Positions 17,260 to 23,795 of a stretch of DNA of 31,636 bases are shown piece by piece; the stretch's first letter is position 1, and each line of letters starts with the position of its first letter. The notes beneath the pieces were generated by a model that saw only the letters and a program-made list of their open reading frames with translations, ran no database searches and had not been told where the DNA came from. Source of the stretch: Candidatus Galligastranaerophilus gallistercoris. GTDB lineage: Bacteria; Cyanobacteriota; Vampirovibrionia; Gastranaerophilales; Gastranaerophilaceae. The stretch is taken from the NCBI GenBank assembly GCA_018710795.1, contig DVJH01000082.1:1-31636 (forward strand). The letters run 5' to 3'. Made by a program: the position numbers and the translations under genes.

Positions 17260-17550
17260 TTAACCGCCGGCAGCTTCGCCGCCATCACCGTTATTCACAT
17301 ATACGCAGTTTCCGCCGCCATCATCGCCGACAGGCTGCCATTCAAAGCCATTGCCCATAGATTCGCAAGCGTTGCGCCCTGCGTTTTCTGCACCCTGACC
17401 AACAGTGCTTGCCGCGCCTCTTAATGCACCGCCTATGTTATTACCCAACAACTGCAGGGCAGCAATTGCAACTACGGCAACCATTGCCAGAATAAGTGCA
17501 TATTCAATCAAGCTCTGTGCTTTTTTCTTTTTAGCTAAAATCAATCTCAT
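17260..17550 (-). CDS. Flp-type (type IVb) pilin subunit
   Basis: A 96-residue pilin-like protein. The N-terminus MRLILAKKKKAQSLIEYALI, followed by a hydrophobic helix LAMVAVVAIAAL, is the classic class III pilin signal: a basic leader, processing site before Gln, and Glu at mature position 5 next to Tyr. The remaining 60 residues are Gly, Ala and Asn rich and carry two cysteines (NACESMG and GGNCVYV) that may form a disulfide. The ATG at 17550 has AAAGG 10 bases upstream; a TTG two codons earlier is less likely. It has its own strong promoter and a terminator and so is a single-gene unit. No tad/cpa assembly genes (prepilin peptidase, CpaF ATPase, secretin) are in this window; they would have to be elsewhere. 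Confidence 0.85.
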   Translation of the reverse strand: MRLILAKKKKAQSLIEYALILAMVAVVAIAALQLLGNNIGGALRGAASTVGQGAENAGRNACESMGNGFEWQPVGDDGGGNCVYVNNGDGGEAAGG

Positions 17551-17645
17551 ACTCAAATAACCTTTAATTATTACTTTTAAAATTATGGTAACACACCTTT
17601 AATATGAAGTAAATAACGTTAAGTTAAAACTACATCATATTATGT

Positions 17646-17675
17646 ATTATACCACACCTTCCGCATACCTAACAA
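17646..17675 (-). promoter_or_regulatory. Pilin promoter
   Basis: On the minus strand TTGTTA (17675-17670), an 18-base spacer ending in TGG, and a perfect TATAAT (17651-17646). The leader to the ATG at 17550 would be about 90 bases. Confidence 0.65.
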
Positions 17676-17746
17676 TACGGTTAACAATTATTCATATCGT
17701 TACTTTTTATACGGTTTTTCGGTATATAAAAAGCTGCATTAAAGAT

Positions 17747-17775
17747 AAAAAAACGGACCTCAATTTTTGAGGTCC
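17747..17775 (-). terminator. Rho-independent terminator after rpsP
   Basis: Read on the minus strand, GGACCTCAA (17775-17767), a 3-base loop and the complementary arm (17763-17755) are followed by seven T residues (17753-17747). Confidence 0.88.
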
Positions 17776-17796
17776 ATAAAGTGTTCTTTTCAAAAT

Positions 17797-18192
17797 TTAT
17801 GATTCGGAAGCTTCACTTTCCGCTGCGGGGGCTTCTTCCGTGTTCGCAGCTTCTGCTGCAGCTGCAGCAGCTTCAGCCTCTTTTTGTTTTTGTTCTTCTA
17901 ATTTTGCAAGCGCTTTTCTGGATAATTTTTGTTCGGCTTTTTTGTTGTAAATTAAGCTGCCGTTTTCATCGCAGTTTCTGATTAAATATTGAACGGTTTC
18001 CGATGCTTGAGCGCCTTTTTGAATCCAGTTTTGTGCGCTTTCTTTATTTAATTTCATTTCTTTTGTTTTGGGATTATAGTGTCCTAATTCTTCAATGGGA
18101 GCGCCTTCTCTTTTTGAGCGGGAATCAATAACGACAATTCTGAATGTCGGATTCTTTTTATATCCCAATCTTTTAAGTCTTATTTTAACCAC
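17797..18192 (-). CDS. rpsP: 30S ribosomal protein S16 with an Ala/Glu-rich tail
   Basis: S16 binds 16S rRNA and is needed for assembly of the small subunit. The first 80 residues match the family: MVKIRLKRLGYKKNPTFRIV, IDSRSKREGAPIEELGHYNP, and a WIQKGAQASETVQYLI motif. At 131 residues it is longer than the usual 80-100: after about residue 95 comes a low-complexity tail of Lys/Gln/Glu and then an Ala/Glu run ending in SEASES, which is probably disordered. The start is a GTG at 18192 and the Shine-Dalgarno sequence is weak (AGAAAGA). It has a candidate promoter of its own and a terminator. The usual partners rimM and trmD do not follow. Confidence 0.95.
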   Translation of the reverse strand: MVKIRLKRLGYKKNPTFRIVVIDSRSKREGAPIEELGHYNPKTKEMKLNKESAQNWIQKGAQASETVQYLIRNCDENGSLIYNKKAEQKLSRKALAKLEEQKQKEAEAAAAAAEAANTEEAPAAESEASES

Positions 18193-18263
18193 TTTTATTG
18201 TCTTTCTCTTTTTTTAACTGTTACTTACATTATGAAATCACAAAGAAAATTTGTTTGCAAGCG

Positions 18264-18293
18264 TTTTTAAAACTCTTTTTTAAAATTTGTCAA
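18264..18293 (-). promoter_or_regulatory. Candidate rpsP promoter
   Basis: On the minus strand a perfect TTGACA (18293-18288), an 18-base spacer and TAAAAA (18269-18264). A second -10-like box, CATAAT, lies at 18234-18229. Either would serve rpsP only, as dut ends at 18301. Confidence 0.5.
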
Positions 18294-18300
18294 CAATTTT

Positions 18301-18759
18301 TTAATTTTTTCCGGTTGAGCCGAATCCGCCTTCGCCTCTTTGAGTTTCGCTTAATTCTTCAACGATTTCGATGTTTGCTTTTGTTACCGATGCGATTATC
18401 ATTTGGGCAATTCTCTCGCCCCTTTTAATTATGTATGTATCGTTTGATAAATTTACAAGCCCGACTTTTACTTCGCCTCTGTAATCTTCATCAATCGTGC
18501 CGACACAATTTATAAGGCTTATTCCGTGTTTAATTGAAAGTCCGCTTCTGGGGCGTATTTGCGCTTCGTAATTTTTCGGAAGCTCAATTTTAATGCCTGT
18601 TGGAACCAAAAATCTTTCAAGCGGTTTTAAAACGATATCTTCATCGTTTGATGCAACGAGGTCCATTCCTGCGGCGCCCTCGGTTTTATATTCGGGCAAA
18701 CCCGCACAATGAGCAAGTTTTTGTATTTTTAACGTAATTTTTTCTTTTGTTTCAATCAT
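18301..18759 (-). CDS. dut: Deoxyuridine 5'-triphosphate nucleotidohydrolase (dUTPase)
   Basis: Hydrolyses dUTP to dUMP, keeping uracil out of DNA and feeding dTMP synthesis; a homotrimer in the cytoplasm. All five family motifs are present in the 152 residues: GAAGMDLVA (1), RPRSGLSIKHGI (2), GTIDEDYRGE (3), ERIAQMII (4) and the C-terminal RGEGGFGSTG arm (5, with Glu in place of the common Ser). The ATG at 18759 overlaps the coaX stop by 4 bases (ATGA), showing translational coupling; the longer frame from 18786 would extend into coaX and is not preferred. It ends 108 bases before rpsP. Confidence 0.96.
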   Translation of the reverse strand: MIETKEKITLKIQKLAHCAGLPEYKTEGAAGMDLVASNDEDIVLKPLERFLVPTGIKIELPKNYEAQIRPRSGLSIKHGISLINCVGTIDEDYRGEVKVGLVNLSNDTYIIKRGERIAQMIIASVTKANIEIVEELSETQRGEGGFGSTGKN

Positions 18760-19532
18760 TTTTTCTCTCCGATATTTAATTCCCATATAATTTTTAATCC
18801 GTTTAAGGTTAATTCTTTATTGACATAATCAAACGGCCGTTTCATATTGTTGAATAATATGTTTGAAAAACCGCCCGTTGCAATTATTGTTGCTTTTTGT
18901 CCGAGCTCTTTTTCGCACAAATCAATCATTCCTTCAACCATACACTCATGCCCTTTTACGACACCCGACAGCATGGCATCAATCGTATTTTTCCCGATTG
19001 CACTTTTCGGTGCTTCAATTTTAAGTTTTGGCAGTTTTGAAGTGAATTGGCTTAAAGATTTTGTTTGAATTTTTGGTCCGGGGGCAATAATGCCGCCTAT
19101 AAAATTTGAATTTTTATCTACGATATCAAACGTTGTTGCCGTTCCTATATCTATAACAATGGCGGGTAATTTATATAAAACTGCTGCCGCTGCGGCATTT
19201 GCAATTCTGTCTGCTCCTGCTTCTTTGGGTTCATCCAGTGCAATTTTGACAGGCAGCTTTGATTTATATGAAACACAGTATGCTTCAACATTAAGATAAT
19301 TTTTTATTGCGATTTTGATTGTTTCGCCTAAAGTCGGTACAACCGATGATATTATTGCGGAATTTATTTTTTCTTTCATGGCTTTTGTGTGCAGAAGCGC
19401 TGAAATTAAAACTCCGTATTCATCGGATGTTTTTATATGATCGGAAGCTATGCTCCAGATGTTAATAAGTTTATCTTTATCATAGATGCCGATGTTTGTA
19501 TTAGTGTTTCCTATATCGCAAACCAGTAACAT
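18756..19532 (-). CDS. coaX: Type III pantothenate kinase
   Basis: Phosphorylates pantothenate in the first step of coenzyme A synthesis. The 258-residue ASKHA-fold protein shows the CoaX signatures: N-terminal phosphate loop DIGNTNTNIGIY, a GADRIANAAAA segment with the catalytic Asp, IDIGTATTFDIV and GGIIAPG. The ATG at 19532 has no Shine-Dalgarno sequence, but GATAAT lies only 6 bases upstream (19544-19539), so the message may be leaderless. dut overlaps its stop by 4 bases and is in the same operon. Supply of CoA fits with the acetyl-CoA carboxylase genes nearby, though that may be chance. Confidence 0.95.
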   Translation of the reverse strand: MLLVCDIGNTNTNIGIYDKDKLINIWSIASDHIKTSDEYGVLISALLHTKAMKEKINSAIISSVVPTLGETIKIAIKNYLNVEAYCVSYKSKLPVKIALDEPKEAGADRIANAAAAAVLYKLPAIVIDIGTATTFDIVDKNSNFIGGIIAPGPKIQTKSLSQFTSKLPKLKIEAPKSAIGKNTIDAMLSGVVKGHECMVEGMIDLCEKELGQKATIIATGGFSNILFNNMKRPFDYVNKELTLNGLKIIWELNIGEKK

Positions 19533-19548
19533 AAGATAATTATCGCAT

Positions 19549-19580
19549 AAAAAAATGTGCGAATTTAAAAAACCCGCACA
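19549..19580 (-). terminator. Terminator upstream of coaX, end of a possible small RNA
   Basis: On the minus strand TGTGCG (19580-19575) pairs with CGCACA (19561-19556), extendable by two G-U pairs, and seven T residues follow (19555-19549). No protein gene on this strand precedes it closer than accC, which has its own terminator; it therefore suggests a separate transcript. Confidence 0.55.
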
Positions 19581-19709
19581 ATGTCATAAATAAGCACAAT
19601 TTATAACTGAAAGAAAAATTAAGCTTTGTCTCCAGCCGATACACACGTAAAGATTCTAAAACCTTCCGCGCAAAATCTTAAATTTTCCTTCCTTTATGTT
19701 AATTATTAC
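19549..19709 (-). ncRNA. Candidate structured small RNA, about 160 bases
   Basis: The minus strand carries a promoter (19745-19716), then about 160 bases without a coding frame, then a terminator. A long-range stem joins 19691-19677 (GAAGGAAAATTTAAG) with 19623-19609 (CTTAATTTTTCTTTC): 14 of 15 positions pair, one as G-U. It continues as TTTTG with CAAA after one mismatch, with one unpaired T. The G-U would be an A-C mismatch on the other strand, so the minus strand is favoured. The enclosed 53-base region contains GCGCGGAAGG and GGCTGGAGACAAAGC and could fold further. It does not resemble tmRNA, SRP RNA, RNase P RNA or the common riboswitches I know. An independent small RNA is more likely than a coaX leader because the terminator lies before the coaX -10 box. 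Confidence 0.45.
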
Positions 19710-19715
19710 GGTAGT

Positions 19716-19745
19716 TTTATAAAAAACTTTAGCTTTTTGTTACAA
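19716..19745 (-). promoter_or_regulatory. Promoter of the candidate small RNA
   Basis: On the minus strand TTGTAA (19745-19740), an 18-base spacer and TATAAA (19721-19716). The 18-base spacing is the same as in the pilin, rsgA and helical-repeat gene promoters of this window. Confidence 0.45.
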
Positions 19746-19828
19746 AACTTCACATACACTTATTTTTTTGGCAATTATATTCAGGTTATATACTTTATAT
19801 ATATAAGTTACTAAAAAAAGGAGGCATT

Positions 19829-20257
19829 ATGGCAAACGGTTCATACCTTATGGCATTGGCAACAACCCAAATGCTTACCGTTCAAGCAAACCATCTTGAA
19901 ATGCGCCTTCTTAAAATCAGTGAAGAAAAGAACCTTAAACACTTGCAGCAAAGCGCTGAAATAAGCAGATATTCTTCGGAAATGACAGGGCTTGTTGAAG
20001 CAAAAAGAAATGAACTCGGTGAAAATCCGACATCTGAAGAATACAGACAAAATATGTCCGAAATTGAATCAATTGAAAACGAATATCAAATAATTATAAA
20101 TTCAATCCAGGATACAATGAATGCTAACGAAAAAAGACTTGAAACCCAGCAGGAAGTTGTAGAAACAAGACTCGAGAGCATAAATTCTTCGCTCGACAGT
20201 TGGAAAGAACTCAAAAACGCAAAAGCGGAAGCAAACGGATATTTTAATAATAACTAA
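19829..20257 (+). CDS. Small helical (coiled-coil) protein, strongly translated
   Basis: A 142-residue protein of unknown function. It has no cysteine, no tryptophan outside one near the end, no signal peptide and no membrane helix. The N-terminal 20 residues are mildly hydrophobic (MANGSYLMALATTQMLTVQA); the rest is amphipathic helix with heptad-like spacing, in two long segments (about 20-60 and 65-130) separated by a GENPTSEEY turn, suggesting a helical hairpin that oligomerises. The ribosome binding site AAGGAGG, 6 bases before the ATG, is the strongest in the window, and a perfect terminator follows, so the protein is probably abundant. It is a single-gene unit between a possible small RNA and accC. 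It recalls small secreted or structural helical-hairpin proteins in shape only; no family is claimed. Confidence 0.8.
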   Translation: MANGSYLMALATTQMLTVQANHLEMRLLKISEEKNLKHLQQSAEISRYSSEMTGLVEAKRNELGENPTSEEYRQNMSEIESIENEYQIIINSIQDTMNANEKRLETQQEVVETRLESINSSLDSWKELKNAKAEANGYFNNN

Positions 20258-20286
20258 AAAGCCTCTTAAATTAAGAGGCTTTTTAG
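20254..20286. terminator. Bidirectional terminator between the helical protein gene and accC
   Basis: Perfect 16-base arms 20254-20269 and 20271-20286 (CTAAAAAGCCTCTTAA and complement). The left arm begins inside the stop codon of the + gene; accC ends at 20289 on the other strand. Confidence 0.9.
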
Positions 20287-20288
20287 TT

Positions 20289-21656
20289 TCAGCTTTTTAA
20301 TTCTTCTTTTGAAAAATGTTTTTCTATAAAGCTTGTATTAAACTGTCCCGATATAAAAACATCATTGTTTAAAATTGCCTTATGGAAGGGAATTGTTGTT
20401 TTGATACCGGTTATAATATATTCATCCAACGCTCTTAAGGCTCTTTTTCTTGCATCTTCCCTGTTTACCCCCCAGCAGATTAATTTTCCGACCATAGAAT
20501 CGTAATAAGGAGGAATTGTGTATCCCGTATAAGCATGGGAATCAATTCTGACTCCAAACCCGCCCGGGGCAATGTATCCTTCGATTTTTCCCGCAAACGG
20601 CATAAAATCTCTTGAAGGGTCTTCGGCATTAATTCTGCATTCGATTGCATGGCCTCTTAAAACAATATCATCCTGAGTAACGGACAATCTTTGACCCGAA
20701 GCCACTCTTATTTGTTCTTTTACGATATCAACGCCCGATATCATTTCCGAAACGCAATGTTCAACCTGAACCCTTGTGTTCATTTCCATAAAATACCATT
20801 TTTTATTATCGGGATCCGATTCGTCAAGCAAGAATTCCAAAGTTCCCGCCCCTTCGTAATTAATGGCTTTTGCCGCATTAATTGCCGCCTGTCCCATTTT
20901 TTGTCTTATATCTTCCGTAATGGCAGGGCTCGGCGCTTCTTCAAGAAGCTTTTGATGTCTTCTTTGAATTGAACAGTCCCTTTCTCCCAAATGAACGACA
21001 TTTCCGAAGCTGTCCGCTAAAATTTGAACTTCAATGTGTCTCGGGTTGATTAAATATTTTTCGCAATAAACTTCAGGGTTTGCAAATGCGTTTTGCGCTT
21101 CCTGACGGCATAAATTGAATGCATCTTCAAGTTCATCTTCATTGTGAACGATTCTCATGCCCTTTCCGCCGCCGCCCGCCGTTGCTTTTATTATAACGGG
21201 ATACCCGACTTCTTTTGCAAATTCTCTGATTTCATCCACATTGTCAACAAGACCTGTCCCGGGGGTAACGGGAACACCTGATTCTATCATAGTTTTTCTG
21301 GCGCTTGCTTTATCGCCCATAGCTCTCATGGCAGCCGCCGAAGGTCCTATGAATTTAATGTGATGTTCATCGCAAATGTCCACAAAGTCGGCTCTTTCTG
21401 CCATAAAACCGTATCCGGGGTGAATGGCATTTGCGCCCGAAGTTAAAGCCACGCTTATAATGGCAGGTATGCTCAAATAACTTTTTGAACTTTGATGAGG
21501 CCCTATGCAATAGGCCTCATCCGCCAATGACACATGCAAGCTGTCGGCATCCGCCTGTGAATATACGGCAACCGTTGCAATGCCCAATTCTTTACATGCT
21601 CTTATAATCCTTAAGGCAATTTCGCCTCTGTTTGCAATTAATACTTTCTCAATCAT
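20289..21656 (-). CDS. accC: Acetyl-CoA carboxylase, biotin carboxylase subunit
   Basis: Carboxylates the biotin of AccB with bicarbonate and ATP, the first half-reaction of malonyl-CoA synthesis. The 455 residues are normal length. The ATP-grasp fold is complete: N-terminal MIEKVLIANRGEIALRIIRA, HPGYGFMAE, the glycine-rich ATP loop KATAGGGGKGMRIV, the biotin carboxylase signatures EKYLINPRHIEVQ and MNTRVQVEHCVSE, and the C-terminal HAIECRINAEDP. The ATG at 21656 has only a poor ribosome binding site (AGGG 11 bases away); TATAAC lies 5 bases upstream, so it may have its own promoter. It is downstream of accB but separated by a perfect hairpin with T run. Confidence 0.97.
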   Translation of the reverse strand: MIEKVLIANRGEIALRIIRACKELGIATVAVYSQADADSLHVSLADEAYCIGPHQSSKSYLSIPAIISVALTSGANAIHPGYGFMAERADFVDICDEHHIKFIGPSAAAMRAMGDKASARKTMIESGVPVTPGTGLVDNVDEIREFAKEVGYPVIIKATAGGGGKGMRIVHNEDELEDAFNLCRQEAQNAFANPEVYCEKYLINPRHIEVQILADSFGNVVHLGERDCSIQRRHQKLLEEAPSPAITEDIRQKMGQAAINAAKAINYEGAGTLEFLLDESDPDNKKWYFMEMNTRVQVEHCVSEMISGVDIVKEQIRVASGQRLSVTQDDIVLRGHAIECRINAEDPSRDFMPFAGKIEGYIAPGGFGVRIDSHAYTGYTIPPYYDSMVGKLICWGVNREDARKRALRALDEYIITGIKTTIPFHKAILNNDVFISGQFNTSFIEKHFSKEELKS

Positions 21657-21690
21657 ATTCCGTTATACCCTAAATAAGATGATAGCATAA

Positions 21691-21719
21691 AAAACGTATG
21701 CAATAATTGCATACGTTTT
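21691..21719. terminator. Terminator hairpin between accB and accC
   Basis: Arms 21691-21704 and 21706-21719 (AAAACGTATGCAAT and complement) are perfect over 14 bp with a single central base. Six T residues follow on the minus strand. It lies in the 67-base gap between two same-strand acc genes, so it should lower accC readthrough. Confidence 0.75.
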
Positions 21720-21723
21720 AATT

Positions 21724-22191
21724 TTATTCTACATACATTAATACTTGGCCGTATTCGACGGATTGACCGTCCTCAACGCATATCTGGGTAATTTTTCCCG
21801 ATACCTCGGATTCAATCTCGTTCATAAGTTTCATTGCTTCAACTATACAAACAACCTGACCGGCTGCAACCGTATCGCCGACTTTAACAAAAGGCTTTGC
21901 ACCGGGCGAAGGAGCGGCGTAAAATGCGCCTACCATAGGCGATGTAATCGCGGTTCCTTTCGGCTGTTCCGACGGAGCGGAAGCTTGCGCCGCAGGCGCA
22001 GCTGCAGGATTAGAAGCGGCTACGGGCGCCTGTTGCACTGCTTGCGCAGCGGGAACGCTCGGTGCGCTTACTCCCACATATCCTCTTTTTATGATTACGG
22101 CTTTATCGCCGTCTTCTACGGTGATTTCGGTTAGATTTTTTTCATCTACCAAATTGGCAAGTTTTTCAATATATTCGATTTCAAAATTCAT
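21724..22191 (-). CDS. accB: Acetyl-CoA carboxylase, biotin carboxyl carrier protein
   Basis: Carries the carboxybiotin between AccC and the AccA/AccD transferase. The 155 residues follow the standard plan: a helical/acidic N-terminus (1-36), a flexible Ala/Pro linker (about 42-78, with PAAAPAAQASAP), and the biotinyl domain (80-155). The biotin motif EAMKLMNEI is present with the biotinylated lysine at 121, and the thumb motif is in MVGAFYAAPSPGAKPFV. The ATG at 22191 lies 3 bases after the efp stop, with AGGG inside the end of efp as the binding site, so efp and accB are co-translated. This efp-accB order is common in cyanobacteria. Confidence 0.97.
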   Translation of the reverse strand: MNFEIEYIEKLANLVDEKNLTEITVEDGDKAVIIKRGYVGVSAPSVPAAQAVQQAPVAASNPAAAPAAQASAPSEQPKGTAITSPMVGAFYAAPSPGAKPFVKVGDTVAAGQVVCIVEAMKLMNEIESEVSGKITQICVEDGQSVEYGQVLMYVE

Positions 22192-22194
22192 AAA

Positions 22195-22752
22195 TTATAC
22201 CCTATCTAAGTATTCGTTTGTTCTGGTGTCTATTCTTAATCTGTCTCCGACCTGAATAAAGAAAGGAACGTTGACGATTGCGCCCCCTTCAAGCGTTGCA
22301 GGTTTGCTTCCGCCCTGTGCGGTGTTGCCTTTTTCGGCAGGAGGAGTATCAATAACTTCCAATTCAACAAAATTGGGAAGGTCGATGCCGATTATTTTTC
22401 CGTTGTGCATAAGAATTTGCACATTCATATTTTCTTTTAAATATTTAATGCCGTCGCCTATGGCGCTTGCGGAAACGGGAAGCTGTTCGTAGCTTTCCAA
22501 ATCCATCATTACATAGTCATTGCCTTCTTTATACAAATATTGCATTTCGCGTCTGTCTAATATTGCTTTTGCAACCTTTTCGCCAGCTCTGAAAGTTTTT
22601 TCCACAACTTGTCCGGTTTCTACGTTTTTTAATTTTGAGCGGACAAAAGCGGCACCTTTGCCCGGTTTGACATGCAGAAATTCGACAACGGACCATAAAC
22701 CGTTATCAAGTTCCAGCGTTAAACCTGTTTTTAAATCGTTTACTGAAATCAT
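22195..22752 (-). CDS. efp: Elongation factor P
   Basis: EF-P enters the ribosomal E site and rescues stalls at consecutive prolines. The 185-residue length is exact for the family, with three beta-barrel domains. The N-terminal domain shows EFLHVKPGKGAAFVR; the lysine at position 32 in the PGKG loop is the residue usually modified or reaching the peptidyl-transferase centre. The C-terminal domain ends VPFFIQVGDRLRIDTRTNEYLDRV, the family signature. AAAGGTG lies 4 bases before the ATG. The gene follows the helical-repeat protein by 35 bases, where TATGAT could be a promoter element, and runs straight into accB. Confidence 0.97.
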   Translation of the reverse strand: MISVNDLKTGLTLELDNGLWSVVEFLHVKPGKGAAFVRSKLKNVETGQVVEKTFRAGEKVAKAILDRREMQYLYKEGNDYVMMDLESYEQLPVSASAIGDGIKYLKENMNVQILMHNGKIIGIDLPNFVELEVIDTPPAEKGNTAQGGSKPATLEGGAIVNVPFFIQVGDRLRIDTRTNEYLDRV

Positions 22753-22787
22753 AAAGCACCTTTTTATTCACTACTTGTTAGAGTTTA

Positions 22788-23543
22788 TCATAAAAGTTGA
22801 TTTTTTACATACATATTTTCATCATTTTTCAATTTCCGTAACAATTTCTCGGGCGGATTTGTCATTTTGGAAAGAATTTGAGCGGTTTTTTCCCTTATTG
22901 TGTAGTCAAGAAACGAAGAAGTTTTTGTTAAAATATCTTCCAAATTTTCAATGTCATCAATATCTAAAATGCTGATGGCTTCCAAAAGCCAGTATAGATT
23001 AAATGTCAATTTATTTTTAGCGTGGTTTTTCTCGCTTTTTTCCATATTTTCCCTGAAAGGGGAATCTTCCCTGACAAAAACCGATAACGATTTTATGACT
23101 TCATTCGTTTTTGAAATAATTTTATCTTTTAATTCTTTTTTTAAAGTTTCGCTTGATTTAATAAAAGTTATTATATTTCTTACCACATTGGGATTAATGT
23201 CAAGAATGCTTTTTAACAAAATTTCTTTTGAATTTTCGTCTTTATAATATTCAATAAAAGTTTTGTCCTTGATTGAAAGCTCATACAGCATATAAGAAAC
23301 AACTTCTCTTATTCTGCCGTCAATTCCCGTTAAATGTCTTAATAAAAGCTTTGCTTCAAAATCATTATCTATGCTTTTTAAATTAATTATTGCAACGGGC
23401 TTTATTTCAAGCTCATCTTTTGATAGAATATCTATAATCTCATCCTTGGTATAATCTTTAAGGGTAAGGTTATATGCATCAATTACCGCACTTTCGTATA
23501 AGTCCTTTTGGACTGTGTTTGAAAAATTATTATACTTTATCAT
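22788..23543 (-). CDS. Helical-repeat (HEAT-like) protein of unknown function
   Basis: A 251-residue, all-helical soluble protein without signal peptide. Helical pairs of about 35-40 residues resemble a HEAT/ARM solenoid: KPVAIINLKSIDNDFEAKLL, then GRIREVVSYMLYELS, NPNVVRNIITFIKSSETLKK, and a final pair DYTIREKTAQILSKM plus PEKLLRKLKND. Such proteins act as binding scaffolds. It lies 35 bases upstream of efp and may be its co-transcribed partner. The ATG at 23543 has no ribosome binding site, but a near-consensus promoter ends 7 bases before it, so translation is probably from a leaderless message. The promoter overlaps a 15-base dyad also found at 6248. No family is named with confidence. 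Confidence 0.78.
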   Translation of the reverse strand: MIKYNNFSNTVQKDLYESAVIDAYNLTLKDYTKDEIIDILSKDELEIKPVAIINLKSIDNDFEAKLLLRHLTGIDGRIREVVSYMLYELSIKDKTFIEYYKDENSKEILLKSILDINPNVVRNIITFIKSSETLKKELKDKIISKTNEVIKSLSVFVREDSPFRENMEKSEKNHAKNKLTFNLYWLLEAISILDIDDIENLEDILTKTSSFLDYTIREKTAQILSKMTNPPEKLLRKLKNDENMYVKNQLL

Positions 23544-23550
23544 GTATGCT

Positions 23551-23580
23551 ATTATACCAAAACCGTTAATTTGTTCTCAA
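23551..23580 (-). promoter_or_regulatory. Promoter of the helical-repeat gene, leaderless
   Basis: On the minus strand TTGAGA (23580-23575), an 18-base spacer ending in TGG and a perfect TATAAT (23556-23551). The ATG begins 8 bases after the -10 box, where transcription itself should begin. Confidence 0.7.
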
Positions 23581-23583
23581 ATT
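23569..23583 (-). repeat. 15-base dyad motif, copy 2 (possible operator)
   Basis: ATTTGTTCTCAAATT, identical to 6248-6262 and in the same orientation. It covers the -35 box of the promoter at 23551-23580 and touches a TTGACA on the other strand (23582-23587), which may serve the small + strand gene. Confidence 0.45.
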
Positions 23584-23624
23584 GACAGGTTAAAATGATT
23601 AAGAAAGCTAATAAGGAAAAAGTT

Positions 23625-23795
23625 ATGAAATCCGTACTTAATTTTTTATTCGGATTTTTTAAATCCGAAAACAGTGAATACATAGGACTTACAAGTTTTA
23701 AAACAACGGGCGCCGAAAAACCCGCGGTAAAAAAAGAAGCTAAAAAAGAACCCGAAAAAACGGCGCTTACCGGGCTTTTAAAAAGGGTTGGCTAA
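23625..23795 (+). CDS. Small basic protein (56 residues)
   Basis: A short protein of unknown function. It starts with an aromatic, hydrophobic segment MKSVLNFLFGFFKSENSEY and then becomes Lys/Glu/Ala/Pro rich (PAVKKEAKKEPEKTALTGLL), ending KRVG. The N-terminus could lie on a membrane surface; the rest is probably disordered. I chose the ATG at 23625, with AAGGA about 10 bases upstream, over an ATG at 23595 that has no binding site. TTGACA at 23582-23587 could be its -35 element, but the -10 is poor. Its last 18 bases overlap the end of the convergent PAP2-like gene. The good binding site and divergent arrangement support a real gene, but it is small. Confidence 0.55.
   Translation: MKSVLNFLFGFFKSENSEYIGLTSFKTTGAEKPAVKKEAKKEPEKTALTGLLKRVG

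Noticed and set aside
19609..19691. The same stem read on the plus strand as a leader element of the gene at 19829
   Set aside because: The G-U pair becomes an A-C mismatch on that strand, and the promoter and terminator signals fit the minus strand.
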